Positions 1-12,279 of a DNA stretch of 64,000 nt are shown here, piece after piece (the first letter of the stretch is position 1; every line of letters starts with the position of its first letter). The notes under the pieces are model-generated. The model was given only the letters and a program-made list of their open reading frames with translations. It searched no databases and was not told where the DNA came from. Made by a program: the position numbers and the translations under genes. Origin of the DNA: Georgenia faecalis (GTDB taxonomy: Bacteria; Actinomycetota; Actinomycetes; Actinomycetales; Actinomycetaceae); NCBI RefSeq assembly GCF_003710105.1, contig NZ_CP033325.1, positions 2,852,001-2,916,000 on the forward strand, read 5' to 3'.

Positions 1-295
1 CCGCGGCGCGGTAACCCGTGCCGACGATCTCGAGCTTCTTCTCGTAGCCCTGCGTCACACCAGTGACGAGGTTCGCGAGCAGGGTGCGGGTCAGACCGTG
101 GAGCGAGCGCGAGACGCGCTCGTCGTCGGGGCGTGCCACGACGAGCTCGCCCTCGTCACCTCGGGTGACTGTGATGGGCGCGGCCACGGTGTGGCTCAGG
201 GTTCCCTTGGGGCCCTTGACCGTCACCACGGCGCCGTCGATCGTGACGTCGACGCCAGCGGGGACCGGGACGGGGACCTTACCGATACGGGACAT
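1..295 (-). CDS. rplF: Ribosomal protein L6 (C-terminal part missing)
   Basis: Large-subunit protein L6, which binds 23S rRNA near the GTPase-associated/sarcin-ricin region. The visible 98 codons begin [17 protein letters not shown] and include the first L6 beta-barrel with [16 protein letters not shown] and the [14 protein letters not shown] helix. Start ATG is the CAT at 293-295. The gene runs off the left edge, so roughly the C-terminal 80 residues are not in view. It follows rpsH by 23 nt, in the usual spc-operon order S14-S8-L6. Confidence 0.97.
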   Translation of the reverse strand, partial: MSRIGKVPVPVPAGVDVTIDGAVVTVKGPKGTLSHTVAAPITVTRGDEGELVVARPDDERVSRSLHGLTRTLLANLVTGVTQGYEKKLEIVGTGYRAA

Positions 296-318
296 GGTCT
301 ACTCCTCTCGTTTCCCGG

Positions 319-717
319 TCACCAGACGTAGGCGAGAACTTCTCCGCCTACGCCCTTGCTCTTCGCCTCGCGGTCCGTCAGGAGGCCGGAGGAGGTGGAC
401 AGGATGGCCACCCCGAGGCCGCCGAGAACCTTGGGCAGGTTGGTGGACTTCGCGTACACGCGCAGTCCCGGCTTCGACACGCGGCGCACGCCGGCGAGCG
501 AACGCTCGCGGTGCGGACCGAACTTCAGGTTCAGCGTGAGGTACTTGCCCACGGGGGCGTCCTCGACGGTCCAGCCGCTGATGTAGCCCTCGGTCGTGAG
601 GATCTCGGCGATGTTCGCCTTGAGCTTCGAGTACGGCATGGTCACCGTCTCGTGGTACGCCGAGTTGGCGTTGCGCAGACGCGTGAGCATGTCTGCGATG
701 GGGTCGGTCATTGTCAT
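319..717 (-). CDS. rpsH: Ribosomal protein S8
   Basis: Small-subunit protein S8 (132 aa, normal length), a primary 16S rRNA binder; in E. coli S8 is also the translational repressor of the spc operon. It begins [17 protein letters not shown] and ends in the family signature [11 protein letters not shown], preceded by the SSGLLTD loop. A second ATG two codons in (709-711) could also serve as start. It lies between the S14 and L6 genes. Confidence 0.98.
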   Translation of the reverse strand: MTMTDPIADMLTRLRNANSAYHETVTMPYSKLKANIAEILTTEGYISGWTVEDAPVGKYLTLNLKFGPHRERSLAGVRRVSKPGLRVYAKSTNLPKVLGGLGVAILSTSSGLLTDREAKSKGVGGEVLAYVW

Positions 718-776
718 CGGGCCTCGGCCCTTCCTCGTCGCGGTTTCCTCAACTCAGGGACCTGCGACGTAGTCGT

Positions 777-962
777 TTACCAGCTGGACTTGGTCACACC
801 GGGGAGCTGACCCGCGAGGGCCATCTCCCGCAGGCAGATCCGGCAGAGCCCGAACTTGCGGTACACCGAGTGCGGGCGCCCGCACCGCTGGCAGCGCGTG
901 TAGGCGCGCACGCCGAACTTCGGCTTGCGGTTCGCCTTCTGGATGAGCGCAGTCTTCGCCAC
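777..962 (-). CDS. rpsN: Ribosomal protein S14, zinc-binding type (type Z)
   Basis: A 61-residue S14 of the short form. Zinc ligands are visible as two CxxC pairs, C24/C27 and C40/C43. The protein sits in the 30S head. The gene begins 1 nt after the rplE stop, so it is probably translationally coupled. This is the Cys-containing form, as opposed to the Cys-free longer paralogue that actinobacteria keep in zinc-starvation regulons. Confidence 0.98.
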   Translation of the reverse strand: MAKTALIQKANRKPKFGVRAYTRCQRCGRPHSVYRKFGLCRICLREMALAGQLPGVTKSSW

Positions 963-963
963 G

Positions 964-1536
964 TCAGTTCTCCTTGAAAGGGAAGCCCAGGCGCTTGAGC
1001 AGCGAGCGCCCCTCTTCGTCGGTGGTGGCCGTGGTGACGACCGTGATGTCCATGCCCCGGACCCGGTCGATGTTGTCCTGGTTGATCTCGTGGAACATCG
1101 ACTGCTCGTTGAGGCCGAAGGTGTAGTTCCCGTGGCCGTCGAACTGCTTGGGCGAGAGGCCGCGGAAGTCGCGGATACGCGGCAGCGCGAGGGAGAGGAC
1201 CCGGTCGAGGAACTCCCACATGCGGTCCCCGCGCAGCGTCACGTGCGCGCCGATCGGCTGACCCTCACGGAGCTTGAACTGCGCGATGGACTTGCGGGCC
1301 TTGGTGACGACGGGGCGCTGGCCCGTGATCGTCATGAGGTCGCGCACGGCGCCCTCGATGAGCTTGGAGTCGCGCGCGGCGTCCCCCACACCCATGTTGA
1401 CGACGATCTTCGTCAGGCCGGCGACCTGGTTGACGTTGGCGTGGCCGAACTCCTCGCGCAGCCCCGTGAGGATCTCCTCGCGGTAACGCTGCTTGAGTCG
1501 GGGAGCCGGCGCCTGGGTGGCGGTGTTCTCGCTCAT
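964..1536 (-). CDS. rplE: Ribosomal protein L5
   Basis: Large-subunit protein L5 (190 aa), which binds 5S rRNA and helps form the central protuberance and the B1b bridge. Family motifs are [11 protein letters not shown] near residue 44 and [20 protein letters not shown] near residue 75. The N-terminus is about 10 residues longer than in E. coli. It sits between the L24 and S14 genes in the conserved spc order, with 2 nt to rplX. Confidence 0.98.
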   Translation of the reverse strand: MSENTATQAPAPRLKQRYREEILTGLREEFGHANVNQVAGLTKIVVNMGVGDAARDSKLIEGAVRDLMTITGQRPVVTKARKSIAQFKLREGQPIGAHVTLRGDRMWEFLDRVLSLALPRIRDFRGLSPKQFDGHGNYTFGLNEQSMFHEINQDNIDRVRGMDITVVTTATTDEEGRSLLKRLGFPFKEN

Positions 1537-1538
1537 GC

Positions 1539-1880
1539 TCAGATGTCCTTACCGGAGCGCTTGGCGACGCGGACCCGCACGGTGCGGCTCCGGCCGTCGC
1601 GCTCAACCGTCTCGGTGCGCATTCCCACCCGGGTGCCCTTCTTGGTCCCGGGGTCGACCACCATCACGTTGCTCACGTGGATGGGGGCCTCGACGGTCTC
1701 GATGCCGCCGGTCTTGGCGCCACGGCCCGACTGGCCCACCTTGGTGTGCTTCTTGACGCGCTGGACGCCCTCGACGATGAGGCGGTCGCGGTCGGTGTCG
1801 ACCTCGAGGACACGCCCCTGCTGGCCCTTGTCACGGCCTGCGATGACGACGACGAGGTCGCCCTTCTTGATCCTTGCCAC
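1539..1880 (-). CDS. rplX: Ribosomal protein L24
   Basis: L24 (113 aa), an early-assembly 50S protein with an N-terminal KOW motif ([16 protein letters not shown], residues 4-19). I chose the GTG at 1878-1880 because it gives the canonical VARIKKGD N-terminus. The frame stays open far upstream, but that stretch overlaps rplN and is not conserved. The stop is 2 nt before the rplE start. Confidence 0.96.
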   Translation of the reverse strand: MARIKKGDLVVVIAGRDKGQQGRVLEVDTDRDRLIVEGVQRVKKHTKVGQSGRGAKTGGIETVEAPIHVSNVMVVDPGTKKGTRVGMRTETVERDGRSRTVRVRVAKRSGKDI

Positions 1881-1881
1881 G

Positions 1882-2250
1882 TCAGAGCACCTCCGGTGCC
1901 AGAGAGACGATCCGCATGAACCGCTTGTCACGCAGCTCCCGGCCCACGGGGCCGAAGATGCGCGTGCCACGGGGCTCGCCGTCGCCCTTGAGGATGACAG
2001 CGGCGTTCTCGTCGAATCGGATGTACGAGCCGTCGGGCCGACGGCGTTCCTTGGCGGTGCGCACGACGACCGCCTTGACGACATCCCCCTTCTTGACGTT
2101 GCCGCCGGGGATCGCGTCCTTGACGGTGGCGACGATGACGTCACCGATGCCCGCATAGCGCCGGCCGGAGCCGCCGAGCACGCGGATGCAAAGGATCTCC
2201 TTCGCACCGGTGTTGTCGGCGACCTTGAGCCGCGACTCCTGCTGGATCAT
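1882..2250 (-). CDS. rplN: Ribosomal protein L14
   Basis: L14 (122 aa, exact family length), a beta-barrel protein at the 50S interface that contacts 16S helix 14. It starts [17 protein letters not shown] and carries the GGxxRRYAxIGDVI and [13 protein letters not shown] signatures. It lies 1 nt from rplX and 70 nt downstream of rpsQ. Confidence 0.98.
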   Translation of the reverse strand: MIQQESRLKVADNTGAKEILCIRVLGGSGRRYAGIGDVIVATVKDAIPGGNVKKGDVVKAVVVRTAKERRRPDGSYIRFDENAAVILKGDGEPRGTRIFGPVGRELRDKRFMRIVSLAPEVL

Positions 2251-2320
2251 TCGTTTACTCCTGTCGTCGTGCTGGTTCTCGCACCTGGCGCGAGCCTGGC
2301 CGAACGGATGGTGGGGTGGA

Positions 2321-2620
2321 CTACTTGGCCTTCTCGAGGACCTCGACGACGCGCCAGTTCTTCGTGGCGCTCAGCGGCCGCGTCTCCATGATGAGCACGA
2401 GGTCGCCCACGCCGGCCGTGTTGGCCTCGTCGTGCGCCTTGACCTTGGCCGTGCGCCGGATGACCTTGCCGTAGAGCGCGTGCTTGACGCGGTCCTCGAC
2501 CTCGACCACCACGGTCTTGTCCATCTTGTCGCTGACGACGTACCCGCGACGCGTCTTGCGGTCGTTGCGGTCCGCCGTCGTGCTTGCGCTGTTCTCGCTC
2601 ACTGTGGCTGCCTCGTTCAC
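2321..2620 (-). CDS. rpsQ: Ribosomal protein S17
   Basis: S17 (99 aa), an OB-fold 16S rRNA binder of the 30S body. The core starts at [21 protein letters not shown] (about residue 21). The first ~20 residues are a Ser/Thr/Asn-rich extension common in actinobacteria. An in-frame GTG (VSENSAS) eight codons in is an alternative start. It overlaps rpmC by 4 nt (ATGA type), implying coupled translation. Confidence 0.96.
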   Translation of the reverse strand: MNEAATVSENSASTTADRNDRKTRRGYVVSDKMDKTVVVEVEDRVKHALYGKVIRRTAKVKAHDEANTAGVGDLVLIMETRPLSATKNWRVVEVLEKAK

Positions 2621-2856
2621 TTCTCGCTGCTGGGAGCGGTACGGATGCCGAGCTCACGCTCGCGGACGATCGTGTAGATCCTGGCGATGTCGCGGCGCAC
2701 GGCCTTGAGTCGCCCGTGGTCCTCGAGCTGGCCGGTGGCGGAGGAGAAGCGCAGCTTGAAGAGCTCCTCCTTCGCCTTGCTCAGCTCCTCGGCCAGGCGC
2801 TCGTCATCCATCTCGTCCAGGTCGTAGGGAGACAGACCCTTCGATCCGATGGCCAT
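2617..2856 (-). CDS. rpmC: Ribosomal protein L29
   Basis: L29 (79 aa), at the peptide exit tunnel, where it contributes to the SRP/trigger-factor docking area with L23. It has the helical hairpin with [21 protein letters not shown] and the [17 protein letters not shown] signature. It overlaps rplP and rpsQ by 1 and 4 nt respectively. Confidence 0.98.
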   Translation of the reverse strand: MAIGSKGLSPYDLDEMDDERLAEELSKAKEELFKLRFSSATGQLEDHGRLKAVRRDIARIYTIVRERELGIRTAPSSEK

Positions 2857-3275
2857 CAGCCCTCACCTCCCTCACGGCTCACAAAGCGGGTCTTCATCGG
2901 GAGCTTGTGCTGGGCGCGGGAGAGCGCCTCGCGGGCGAGCTCCTCCGGGACACCTGCGAGCTCGAACATGATGCGTCCGGGCTTGACGTTCGCGATCCAC
3001 CACTCCGGCGAACCCTTACCGGAACCCATGCGGGTCTCGGCAGGCTTCTTCGTCAGCGGGCGGTCCGGGTAGATGTTGATCCAGACCTTTCCGCCACGCT
3101 TGATGTGGCGGGTCATCGCGATACGCGCCGCCTCGATCTGGCGGTTGGTCACGTACGCCGGCTCGAGGGCCTGGATACCGAAGTCGCCGAAGGCGATCGT
3201 CGTGCCGCCCTTGGCGGCGCCGGTGCGCCGCGGGTGGTGCTGCTTGCGGAACTTGGTCCGCCGGGGGATGAGCAT
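2856..3275 (-). CDS. rplP: Ribosomal protein L16
   Basis: L16 (139 aa), which helps shape the A-site/elbow region near the peptidyl-transferase centre. It begins [17 protein letters not shown] and contains [20 protein letters not shown], both family hallmarks. It is followed directly by rpmC and lies 3 nt downstream of rpsC. Confidence 0.98.
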   Translation of the reverse strand: MLIPRRTKFRKQHHPRRTGAAKGGTTIAFGDFGIQALEPAYVTNRQIEAARIAMTRHIKRGGKVWINIYPDRPLTKKPAETRMGSGKGSPEWWIANVKPGRIMFELAGVPEELAREALSRAQHKLPMKTRFVSREGGEG

Positions 3276-3278
3276 GAC

Positions 3279-4073
3279 TCAGGCCTCCGTTCCGGTGGCG
3301 GGCGAGGCCGCGGGGGCGGCGTCGCCGGTGGTGCGGGGGGCGCGCTCGTCGGGACGACGCCCGCGGGGGCGCTCAGCGCCGCGGCCACGGGGGGCGCGGG
3401 AGCCGGCGTCCGCCTGCTCGCGGGCGTACTCCTTCTCCGTCACGTCACCCTTGTAGATCCAGACCTTGACGCCGATGCGGCCGAAGGTGGTCCGGGCCTC
3501 GAAGAAGCCGTAGTCGATGTTCGCGCGGAGCGTGTGCAGGGGCACGCGGCCCTCGCGGTAGAACTCCGAGCGCGACATCTCCGCACCGCCGAGGCGGCCC
3601 GCGCACTGTACGCGGATGCCCTTGGCGCCGGCGCGCTGGGCGGACTGCATGCCCTTGCGCATGGCGCGGCGGAAGGAGACGCGGCTGGCGAGCTGCTCCG
3701 CGATGCCCTGGGCGACGAGCTGCGCGTCCATCTCGGGGTTCTTCACCTCGAGGATGTTGAGCTGCACCTGCTTGCCCGTGAGCTTCTCGAGCTCCCCGCG
3801 CAGGCGGTCGGCCTCCGCGCCACGGCGCCCGATGACGATGCCCGGGCGGGCCGTGTGCAGGTCGACGCGCACGCGGTCGCGGGTGCGCTCGATCTCCACC
3901 TTGGAGATGCCGGCGCGCTCGAGGCCGGAGGCCATGAGCTTACGGATGGCGACGTCCTCACGGACGTAGTCCCGGTAGCGCTGACCCACCTTGGTGCTGT
4001 CGGCGAACCACCGCGAACGGTGGTCGGTGGTGATTCCGAGCCGGAACCCGGTCGGGTTGACCTTCTGACCCAC
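3279..4073 (-). CDS. rpsC: Ribosomal protein S3
   Basis: S3 (264 aa), part of the mRNA entry channel with S4/S5. It has a KH domain with the GRRG loop ([13 protein letters not shown], about residues 83-95) and the C-terminal S3 domain with [18 protein letters not shown]. Residues ~218-264 form an Arg/Gly-rich then Ala/Thr-rich tail, longer than the E. coli protein and typical of actinobacteria. The start is the GTG at 4071-4073, which shares one base with the rplV stop. Confidence 0.97.
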   Translation of the reverse strand: MGQKVNPTGFRLGITTDHRSRWFADSTKVGQRYRDYVREDVAIRKLMASGLERAGISKVEIERTRDRVRVDLHTARPGIVIGRRGAEADRLRGELEKLTGKQVQLNILEVKNPEMDAQLVAQGIAEQLASRVSFRRAMRKGMQSAQRAGAKGIRVQCAGRLGGAEMSRSEFYREGRVPLHTLRANIDYGFFEARTTFGRIGVKVWIYKGDVTEKEYAREQADAGSRAPRGRGAERPRGRRPDERAPRTTGDAAPAASPATGTEA

Positions 4074-4471
4074 TAGCGGGTCCTCCCCTTCGTCCCAGCG
4101 GCGGCCGGCGCCGCGCCGTCCTTGGTGTCCTCGCCCACGACGACCGTGATGTGGCTCGTGCGCTTGAGGATGCGGTTCGCCCGGCCCTGGGCACGGGGAC
4201 GCATCCGCTTGAGGGTCGGGCCCTCGTCGACGTACGCCTCACGCACGACGAGTGCGCTGGCGTTGAACGCCTCGCCGGCCTGGTCCGCCTTCACACGTGC
4301 GTTCGCGATCGCGGACTCCACGACCTTCCGCACGGTCTCGGCCGCCGCCTGCGGGGCGAACCGCAGCACGGTCACAGCCTCCTCAGCACGCTTGCCGCGG
4401 ATGACATCCACGACGCGCCGCGCCTTGAGGGGCGTGACGCGGACGTATCGCGCCTGCGCCTTGGCTTCCAT
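4073..4471 (-). CDS. rplV: Ribosomal protein L22
   Basis: L22 (132 aa), whose extended loop lines the exit tunnel and contributes to macrolide-related constriction sites. The family stretch [17 protein letters not shown] is at residues 11-27 and the C-terminal [17 protein letters not shown] hairpin is present. No insertion or deletion is evident in the tunnel loop. It lies between the S19 and S3 genes. Confidence 0.98.
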   Translation of the reverse strand: MEAKAQARYVRVTPLKARRVVDVIRGKRAEEAVTVLRFAPQAAAETVRKVVESAIANARVKADQAGEAFNASALVVREAYVDEGPTLKRMRPRAQGRANRILKRTSHITVVVGEDTKDGAAPAAAGTKGRTR

Positions 4472-4529
4472 CGGATCCTGCCTTACTTGTCGAAGTGCTC
4501 GGTGGGTGTGCTCGCTGGGGACCGCCGTC

Positions 4530-4811
4530 TCAGCGACGACGGGCCTTGCGGTCGTCCTTGTCGTGCCCGCGGTAGGTGCGGGTCGGGGCGAACTCGCCCA
4601 GCTTGTGTCCGACCATCGACTCGGTGACGAAGACCGGGACGTGCTTGCGCCCGTCGTGGACGGCGAACGTGTGGCCCAGGAAGTCGGGCGTGATGACCGA
4701 CCGGCGGGACCACGTCTTGATGACGTTCTTCGAGCCGGTCTCGTTGGCGGCGTCCACCTTCTTGAGCAGGTGGCCGTCGACGAACGGGCCCTTCTTCAGA
4801 CTGCGAGGCAT
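4530..4811 (-). CDS. rpsS: Ribosomal protein S19
   Basis: S19 (93 aa), a 30S head protein that contacts the A-site tRNA region and forms bridge B1a. It starts [12 protein letters not shown] and carries the HNGK-type signature region [30 protein letters not shown]-like (residues ~54-83). It ends with a basic tail. It lies 18 nt downstream of rplB. Confidence 0.98.
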   Translation of the reverse strand: MPRSLKKGPFVDGHLLKKVDAANETGSKNVIKTWSRRSVITPDFLGHTFAVHDGRKHVPVFVTESMVGHKLGEFAPTRTYRGHDKDDRKARRR

Positions 4812-4829
4812 CTCGTCGCTCTCCTACTC

Positions 4830-5666
4830 TCAGCGCTTCTTGCCGGTGCGCCGACGGCGCACGATGAGCTTGTCGCTCGGCTTGTTCGGACGACGGGTCC
4901 GGCCCTCGGGCTGGCCCCACGGGCTGACCGGGTGACGACCACCGGACGTCTTGCCCTCGCCACCACCGTGCGGGTGGTCGACAGGGTTCATCGCGACACC
5001 GCGGACCGTCGGGCGCTTGCCCTTCCAGCGCATGCGGCCGGCCTTGCCCCAGTTGATGTTCGACTGCTCGGCGTTGCCGACCTCGCCGATGGAGGCGCGG
5101 CAGCGGGCGTCGACGTTGCGGATCTCGCCGGAGGGCATGCGCAGCTGCGCGAAACGCCCCTCCTTCGCGACGAGCTGCACCGACACACCGGCCGAGCGGG
5201 CGATCTTCGCGCCGCCACCGGGCTTGAGCTCGATGGCGTGGATGACCGTACCCACGGGGATGTTCTTCAGCGGGAGGTTGTTGCCGGGCTTGATGTCCGC
5301 GCCCGGGCCGTTCTCGATGACGGCCCCCTGCGCGAGCTTGTTCGGCGCCAGGATGTAGCGCTTCTCGCCGTCGGCGTAGTGCAGGAGCGCGATGCGCGCC
5401 GTGCGGTTCGGGTCGTACTCGATGTGCGCGACCTTCGCCGGCACGCCGTCCTTGTCATGACGACGGAAGTCGATGACGCGGTAGGCGCGCTTGTGCCCGC
5501 CACCCTTGTGCCGGGTGGTGATCCGGCCGGTGCTGTTGCGACCGCCGCTCTTGGTGAGCGGGCGGACGAGCGACTTCTCCGGCTCGGAGCGCGTGATCTC
5601 GACGAAGTCGGCGACGCTCGAACCACGACGGCCCGGCGTAGTCGGCTTGTACTTACGGATTCCCAT
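4830..5666 (-). CDS. rplB: Ribosomal protein L2
   Basis: L2 (278 aa), required for subunit association and peptidyl-transferase activity. The catalytic-centre proximal loop [18 protein letters not shown] (about residues 224-241) is intact, including the conserved His in HPHGGGEG. The N-terminus [21 protein letters not shown] is standard. It is preceded by rplW with a 36-nt gap. Confidence 0.98.
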   Translation of the reverse strand: MGIRKYKPTTPGRRGSSVADFVEITRSEPEKSLVRPLTKSGGRNSTGRITTRHKGGGHKRAYRVIDFRRHDKDGVPAKVAHIEYDPNRTARIALLHYADGEKRYILAPNKLAQGAVIENGPGADIKPGNNLPLKNIPVGTVIHAIELKPGGGAKIARSAGVSVQLVAKEGRFAQLRMPSGEIRNVDARCRASIGEVGNAEQSNINWGKAGRMRWKGKRPTVRGVAMNPVDHPHGGGEGKTSGGRHPVSPWGQPEGRTRRPNKPSDKLIVRRRRTGKKR

Positions 5667-5702
5667 AGGTATCGATCCTCAATCTGCTCCAGCGAGCGGC
5701 GG

Positions 5703-6008
5703 TCAGCCGGCCACTTCGCCAAAGATGTCGATGGTTCCCTCGCGCAGCGTGACGATCGCGCGCTTGGTGTCCTTGCGCTTGCCGATGCCGAACCGGGTCC
5801 GGCGGACCTTGCCCGGGCGGTTCGCGGTGTTCACCGAGGAGACCTTGACGTCGAAGATCGACTCGATGGCGGTCTTGATCTCGGTCTTGTTCGAGCGCGG
5901 GTCGACGAGGAACGTGTACTTGCCCTCGTCGATCAGGCTGTAGCTCTTCTCCGAGACGACCGGCGCGATGATGATCTCGCGCGGGTTCTTGTTGTGCTCG
6001 AGGCTCAC
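5703..6008 (-). CDS. rplW: Ribosomal protein L23
   Basis: L23 (101 aa), at the tunnel exit, the docking site for trigger factor and SRP. The sequence shows [16 protein letters not shown] and the Asn-Lys-rich region [17 protein letters not shown] followed by KVSSVNTAN, all family features. It overlaps the rplD stop by 4 nt. Confidence 0.97.
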   Translation of the reverse strand: MSLEHNKNPREIIIAPVVSEKSYSLIDEGKYTFLVDPRSNKTEIKTAIESIFDVKVSSVNTANRPGKVRRTRFGIGKRKDTKRAIVTLREGTIDIFGEVAG

Positions 6009-6682
6009 TTGCCCTCCTCCTCGACCTGCTCGTCGGCCACCTGGTCGGCGGCCTTGGTGCCGAGGAAGGTCTCCAGGGCGCCCGCGGTGAACACGACGTC
6101 GTCGTTGACGAGGACGTCGTAGGTGTTGAGCTGGTCGACCCAGAGCATGTGCACGCGCGTGGCGTTGCGCAGGCTCTTGATGGTGAGCTCGTCACCGCGC
6201 TCGACGACGACGAGCACCCGGCGGGTCTCGACGATGTTGGCCAGCGCGGCGAGAGCGGTCGACGTCGAGGGGGTCTCCCCCGTGACGAGGCTGCTGACGA
6301 CGTGCACGCGGCCGGCGCGGGCCCGGTCCGAGAGGGCCCCGCGCAGGGCGGCGGCCTTCATCTTCTTGGGGGTGCGCTGGGTGTAGTCGCGCGGCGTCGG
6401 GCCGTGGACCACGCCACCGCCGGTGAACTGCGGCGCGCGGATCGAGCCCTGACGGGCGCGGCCCGTGCCCTTCTGGCGGTAAGGCTTGATGCCACCGCCG
6501 CGGACCTCGCCGCGGGACTTCGTCGACGCGGTGCCCTGACGCGCAGCGGCGAGCTGGGCGACGACGACCTGGTGGATGAGCGGGACGTTCGTGACGACGT
6601 CGAACACCTCGGCGGGAAGGTCGGCGCTGCCGGCCTTCTTGCCCTCGGCGTCGAGCACGTCGACGGTCTGGGTGGTAGCCAT
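6005..6682 (-). CDS. rplD: Ribosomal protein L4
   Basis: L4 (225 aa), a tunnel-lining 50S protein; in E. coli it also represses the S10 operon. The tunnel loop is recognisable ([24 protein letters not shown], about residues 54-77, with the QKGTGRAR core), followed by [22 protein letters not shown]. The C-terminus ends in an acidic [11 protein letters not shown] tail. It lies 5 nt downstream of rplC. Confidence 0.97.
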   Translation of the reverse strand: MATTQTVDVLDAEGKKAGSADLPAEVFDVVTNVPLIHQVVVAQLAAARQGTASTKSRGEVRGGGIKPYRQKGTGRARQGSIRAPQFTGGGVVHGPTPRDYTQRTPKKMKAAALRGALSDRARAGRVHVVSSLVTGETPSTSTALAALANIVETRRVLVVVERGDELTIKSLRNATRVHMLWVDQLNTYDVLVNDDVVFTAGALETFLGTKAADQVADEQVEEEGK

Positions 6683-6687
6683 GCGGC

Positions 6688-7353
6688 TCAGGCCCCCTTC
6701 ACGGCGGTACGGACCACGACGACGCCGCCCTTCGGGCCGGGGATCGCGCCCGTGACGAGCAGCAGACCCTTCCCGGCGTCGACGGCGTGGATCGTGAGGT
6801 TCTGGGTGGTCTGGCGCTCGTGGCCCATGCGGCCGGCCATCCGCAGGCCGCGGAACACGCGGCCCGGCGTGGAGGCGCCACCGATGGAGCCGGGCTTGCG
6901 GTGGTTGCGGTGCGCACCGTGGGAGGCACCGACACCGTGGAACCCGTGCCGCTTCATGACACCCGCGGTGCCCTTGCCCTTGGTCGTGCCGATGACGTCG
7001 ACCTTGGTGCCGGCCTCGAAGAGGTCGACGCCGAGCTCGGTGCCCGGGGTCACGTCGTCAGTCACATCGGTGCGGATCTCCGCGACGAACCGGCGCGGCG
7101 TCACGCCCGCCTTGGCGAAGTGGCCCTTGAGGGGCTGCGTCACCTTGCGCGGGTCGATCTCGCCGAACGCGAGCTGGACGGCGCTGTAGCCGTCGGTGTC
7201 CGGGGTGCGCACCTGCGTCACGACGTTGGTGCCCACGTGGACGACCGTCACCGGGACCATGCGGCCGGCGTCGTCCCAGACCTGGGTCATGCCGAGCTTG
7301 GTACCGAGCAGCGCCTTGGGCGCGCCAGCAGCCTGCTGGGAAAGGGATGTCAT
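6688..7353 (-). CDS. rplC: Ribosomal protein L3
   Basis: L3 (221 aa), an early assembly protein reaching the peptidyl-transferase centre. The first ~15 residues are an extension before [15 protein letters not shown]. The central loop [35 protein letters not shown]-like region is standard, including the Gln of the modification site (GHERQTTQN). Second gene of the S10 operon. Confidence 0.97.
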   Translation of the reverse strand: MTSLSQQAAGAPKALLGTKLGMTQVWDDAGRMVPVTVVHVGTNVVTQVRTPDTDGYSAVQLAFGEIDPRKVTQPLKGHFAKAGVTPRRFVAEIRTDVTDDVTPGTELGVDLFEAGTKVDVIGTTKGKGTAGVMKRHGFHGVGASHGAHRNHRKPGSIGGASTPGRVFRGLRMAGRMGHERQTTQNLTIHAVDAGKGLLLVTGAIPGPKGGVVVVRTAVKGA

Positions 7354-7364
7354 TGCAGCAGTCC

Positions 7365-7673
7365 TCAGAGCTTGATCTCGATGTTGACGTCAGCCGGCAG
7401 GTCGAGGCGCATGAGCGAGTCGACCGCCTTCGGCGTCGGGTCGATGATGTCGATGAGCCGCTTGTGCGTGCGCATCTCGAAGTGCTCGCGGCTGTCCTTG
7501 TACTTGTGCGGCGAACGAATGACGACGAAGACGTTCTTCTCCGTCGGCAGCGGCACCGGACCCACGACCGTCGCACCAGCGCGGGTCACCGTGTCGACGA
7601 TCTTGCGCGCCGAGCTGTCGATGACCTCGTGGTCGTAGGACTTGAGCCGGATGCGGATCTTCTGTCCCGCCAT
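7365..7673 (-). CDS. rpsJ: Ribosomal protein S10 (NusE)
   Basis: S10 (102 aa), a 30S head protein and the NusE partner of NusB/NusG in antitermination and transcription-translation coupling. It starts [19 protein letters not shown] and carries the conserved [12 protein letters not shown] loop. First gene of the S10 operon, preceded by a long non-coding leader (to about 7,860) that contains the probable promoter. Confidence 0.98.
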   Translation of the reverse strand: MAGQKIRIRLKSYDHEVIDSSARKIVDTVTRAGATVVGPVPLPTEKNVFVVIRSPHKYKDSREHFEMRTHKRLIDIIDPTPKAVDSLMRLDLPADVNIEIKL

Positions 7674-7861
7674 GGCGTCGTCTAACCTCTCTCGAACCGC
7701 TACCTAATACCGACCCCCGCACTCGGGCGTGTCGCGCTTTGCGGACATACCCGACCACGTGCGCTCTTCAGCGCGGGGCCGATGTTGTGCTTCACGAGCC
7801 TGGGCGCGGGCCCGACTCAGCAGTCATGACGTCCTGGGGGCATGCCCCAGGCAACCGGTAC

Positions 7862-7892
7862 AGTCTGCCAGAGCGACCGGCCTCTTGGCCAA
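7862..7892 (-). promoter_or_regulatory. Candidate promoter of the S10 operon
   Basis: On the minus strand TTGGCC (7887-7892) is followed after 19 nt by CAGACT (7862-7867). The -10 fits TANNNT except for its first base; the -35 shares only the TTG. It would give a leader of about 180 nt before the rpsJ ATG. The 19-nt spacer is long, so this is tentative. Confidence 0.4.
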
Positions 7893-8019
7893 TCGGCCCG
7901 TCGGCAGCGCATCTGCAGAACCTTCCCGGGCGCAGGGCACCCGGCCGGTCCGCCGGGCGTGGGCCCGGCTCTACCGACTCTATCAGGTCTGTCCCGCAGC
8001 TCCGTCCCCGGCCCCCACG

Positions 8020-8048
8020 GGCCCGCGGTGATTCTCACCACGCGGGCC
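8020..8048. repeat. Imperfect inverted repeat in the tuf-rpsJ gap
   Basis: GGCCCGCG-GTGA, loop TTC, TCAC-(CA)-CGCGGGCC: twelve base pairs with a two-base bulge. It lies about 170 bp downstream of the tuf terminator and upstream of the candidate rpsJ promoter. There is no U-tract, so it is not an obvious terminator. Function unknown. Confidence 0.5.
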
Positions 8049-8231
8049 GTTCGGCGCCTGCGCGTAGCCCCGACCGCCGGCGCCGGCGCGCGCCGCTCCC
8101 CCGCCGACGGGGGACGGAGACCCACGTGGTGGGCGGGCGGCTGGCACGACGCAGGCCTCGGGCACGATATACGACGCCGGCGGCGTCCCGGGCACGACGA
8201 AGCGCCCGGCCGACGCGGCCCGGGCACGGCA

Positions 8232-8263
8232 AAGGGCCCGGCGGCCGAAGCCGCCGGGCCCTT
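8232..8263 (-). terminator. Terminator of the str operon (after tuf)
   Basis: A perfect 13-bp GC-rich stem (AAGGGCCCGGCGG with its complement) closes a 6-nt loop that reads CTTCGG on the minus strand, a UUCG-type stabilising loop. It begins 58 nt past the tuf stop. On the minus strand the stem ends in CCCTTT but lacks a long U-run, as is common in actinobacteria. Confidence 0.85.
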
Positions 8264-8320
8264 CACCGGTCCTGCGTGACGGGCGGTGCCCGCCGTGCCG
8301 GGGTCACCCCCGGCGGGTCA

Positions 8321-9514
8321 TCACTTGATGATCTTGGTGACCCGGCCCGAGCCGACGGTCCGGCCACCCTCACGGATGGCGAAGCCGAGGCCCTCCTCCA
8401 TGGCGATCGGCTGGATCAGCGCGACCGTCATCTCGGTGTTGTCGCCGGGCATGACCATCTCGGTGCCCTCGGGCAGCGTGATGACGCCGGTGACGTCGGT
8501 GGTGCGGAAGTAGAACTGCGGACGGTAGTTCGAGTAGAACGGGTTGTGACGCCCGCCCTCGTCCTTGGCGAGGATGTAGACCTGCGCCTCGAAGTCCGTG
8601 TGGGGCGTGATCGAGCCGGGCTTGCAGACGACCTGCCCGCGCTCGACGTCCTCACGCTTGGTGCCGCGGAGCAGCAGACCGACGTTCTCGCCGGCGTCAG
8701 CGGTGTCGAGAAGCTTGCGGAACATCTCGATGCCGGTGACGGTGGTCTTCTGGTTCGTCTCCTTGATGCCGACGATCTCGACCTCCTCGTTGACCTTGAG
8801 GACGCCGCGCTCGACGCGACCGGTGACGACCGTGCCACGACCGGTGATCGTGAAGACGTCCTCGATCGGCATGAGGAACGGCTTGTCGGTGTCGCGGACC
8901 GGCTCCGGGACGTAGTTGTCCACCGCGTCCATGAGGTCGGAGACCGACTGGACCCACTGCGGGTCGCCCTCGAGCGCCTTGAGCGCCGAGACGCGGACCA
9001 CGGGGGCGTCGTCGCCGGGGAAGCCCTGCGCGCTGAGCAGCTCACGGACCTCCATCTCGACGAGCTCGAGGATCTCCTCGTCGTCGACCATGTCGGACTT
9101 GTTGAGCGCGACGAGCAGGTACGGCACGCCGACCTGGCGGGCGAGCAGGACGTGCTCACGCGTCTGGGCCATGGGGCCGTCGGTCGCCGCGACCACGAGG
9201 ATCGCGCCGTCCATCTGGGCCGCACCGGTGATCATGTTCTTGATGTAGTCGGCGTGACCGGGGGCGTCGACGTGCGCGTAGTGGCGCTTCTCCGTCTGGT
9301 ACTCGACGTGGGAGACGTTGATCGTGATACCGCGCTGACGCTCCTCGGGAGCGTTGTCGACCTTGTCGAACGGCGTGAACGTGTTCAGGTCCGGGTACTT
9401 GTCGGCCAGCACCTTGGTGATGGCAGCCGTCAGCGTCGTCTTACCGTGGTCGACGTGACCGATGGTGCCGATGTTGACGTGCGGCTTGGTCCGCTCGAAC
9501 TTGGCCTTCGCCAC
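8321..9514 (-). CDS. tuf: Elongation factor Tu
   Basis: EF-Tu (397 aa), the GTPase that delivers aminoacyl-tRNA to the ribosome. G1 GHVDHGKTT is at residues 19-27, G3 DAPGHADY near 84-91 and G4 NKSDM near 139-143. Domains 2 and 3 are complete. The kirromycin/pulvomycin-contact regions look ordinary. Last gene of the str operon, 119 nt after fusA; it may also have its own promoter in that gap, but I could not pick one out. Confidence 0.99.
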   Translation of the reverse strand: MAKAKFERTKPHVNIGTIGHVDHGKTTLTAAITKVLADKYPDLNTFTPFDKVDNAPEERQRGITINVSHVEYQTEKRHYAHVDAPGHADYIKNMITGAAQMDGAILVVAATDGPMAQTREHVLLARQVGVPYLLVALNKSDMVDDEEILELVEMEVRELLSAQGFPGDDAPVVRVSALKALEGDPQWVQSVSDLMDAVDNYVPEPVRDTDKPFLMPIEDVFTITGRGTVVTGRVERGVLKVNEEVEIVGIKETNQKTTVTGIEMFRKLLDTADAGENVGLLLRGTKREDVERGQVVCKPGSITPHTDFEAQVYILAKDEGGRHNPFYSNYRPQFYFRTTDVTGVITLPEGTEMVMPGDNTEMTVALIQPIAMEEGLGFAIREGGRTVGSGRVTKIIK

Positions 9515-9633
9515 TGGTGTCCTCCTGGGACTCGGGTAGTTGTCTGCTCACCATTCGCAGGTGCTCGTGCGCCTGCGGGGCTTGCGGTCCTACGGGTCGG
9601 TTATCTGGGGTCGTGCTGGTCGACCTGTGGGAC

Positions 9634-11736
<2,103 letters not shown>

Positions 11737-11808
11737 GGGAGAACTCTCTTCGTCGGTTCGATCGAGTGAAGCGCGGGGTGCGATGACCGGCGGCCGCGAG
11801 GCCGGCGA

Positions 11809-12279
11809 TTACCAGCGGTAGTGCGCGAAGGCCTTGTTCGACTCGGCCATCTTGTGGGTGTCCTCGCGACGCTTGACCGCGGCACCGAGGCCGTTCGAGG
11901 CGTCGAGGATCTCGTTCATGAGGCGCTCGGTCATCGTCTTCTCACGGCGCGAGCGCGAGTAGTCGACGAGCCAGCGCAGGGCCAGCGTCGTCTGGCGCGT
12001 CGCGCGCACCTCGACGGGCACCTGGTAGGTCGCGCCACCGACGCGACGCGAGCGGACCTCGAGCGACGGGCGGACGTTGTCCAGCGCGCGCTTGAGGACG
12101 ACGGCGGGGTCGCCGCTGGTCTTGTCCCGCACGCCCTCGAGGGCGCCGTAGACGATGCGCTCGGCGGTCGACTTCTTCCCGTCGACGAGCACACGGTTGA
12201 CGAGCTGGGTGACGATCGGCGAGCCGTAGACCGGGTCGACGACGAGCGGCCGCTTCGGAGCGGGTCCCTTGCGAGGCAT
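11809..12279 (-). CDS. rpsG: Ribosomal protein S7
   Basis: S7 (156 aa), which organises the 30S head at the E-site; in E. coli it represses the str operon. I chose the ATG at 12277-12279, which gives the canonical [11 protein letters not shown] start; upstream in-frame sequence overlaps rpsL. It has the [22 protein letters not shown] signature, and the C-terminus AFAHYRW is standard. Start and rpsL stop overlap by 1 nt (TAATG), indicating coupled translation. Confidence 0.98.
   Translation of the reverse strand: MPRKGPAPKRPLVVDPVYGSPIVTQLVNRVLVDGKKSTAERIVYGALEGVRDKTSGDPAVVLKRALDNVRPSLEVRSRRVGGATYQVPVEVRATRQTTLALRWLVDYSRSRREKTMTERLMNEILDASNGLGAAVKRREDTHKMAESNKAFAHYRW

Larger units (their letters stand above)
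7674..8320. other. 647-nt non-coding stretch between tuf and rpsJ
   Basis: From right to left it holds the tuf terminator (8232-8263), an imperfect hairpin (8020-8048), a candidate rpsJ promoter (7862-7892) and a ~190-nt rpsJ leader. I find no credible protein in either direction. The open frames here are long only because of GC content and have no ribosome-binding site or family features. The segment 7893-8019 shows nothing I can name. Confidence 0.6.

Noticed and set aside
7739-8279. Possible small genes in the tuf-rpsJ gap
   Set aside because: Several overlapping frames, none with a ribosome-binding site or recognisable family; the area contains a terminator and promoter instead.
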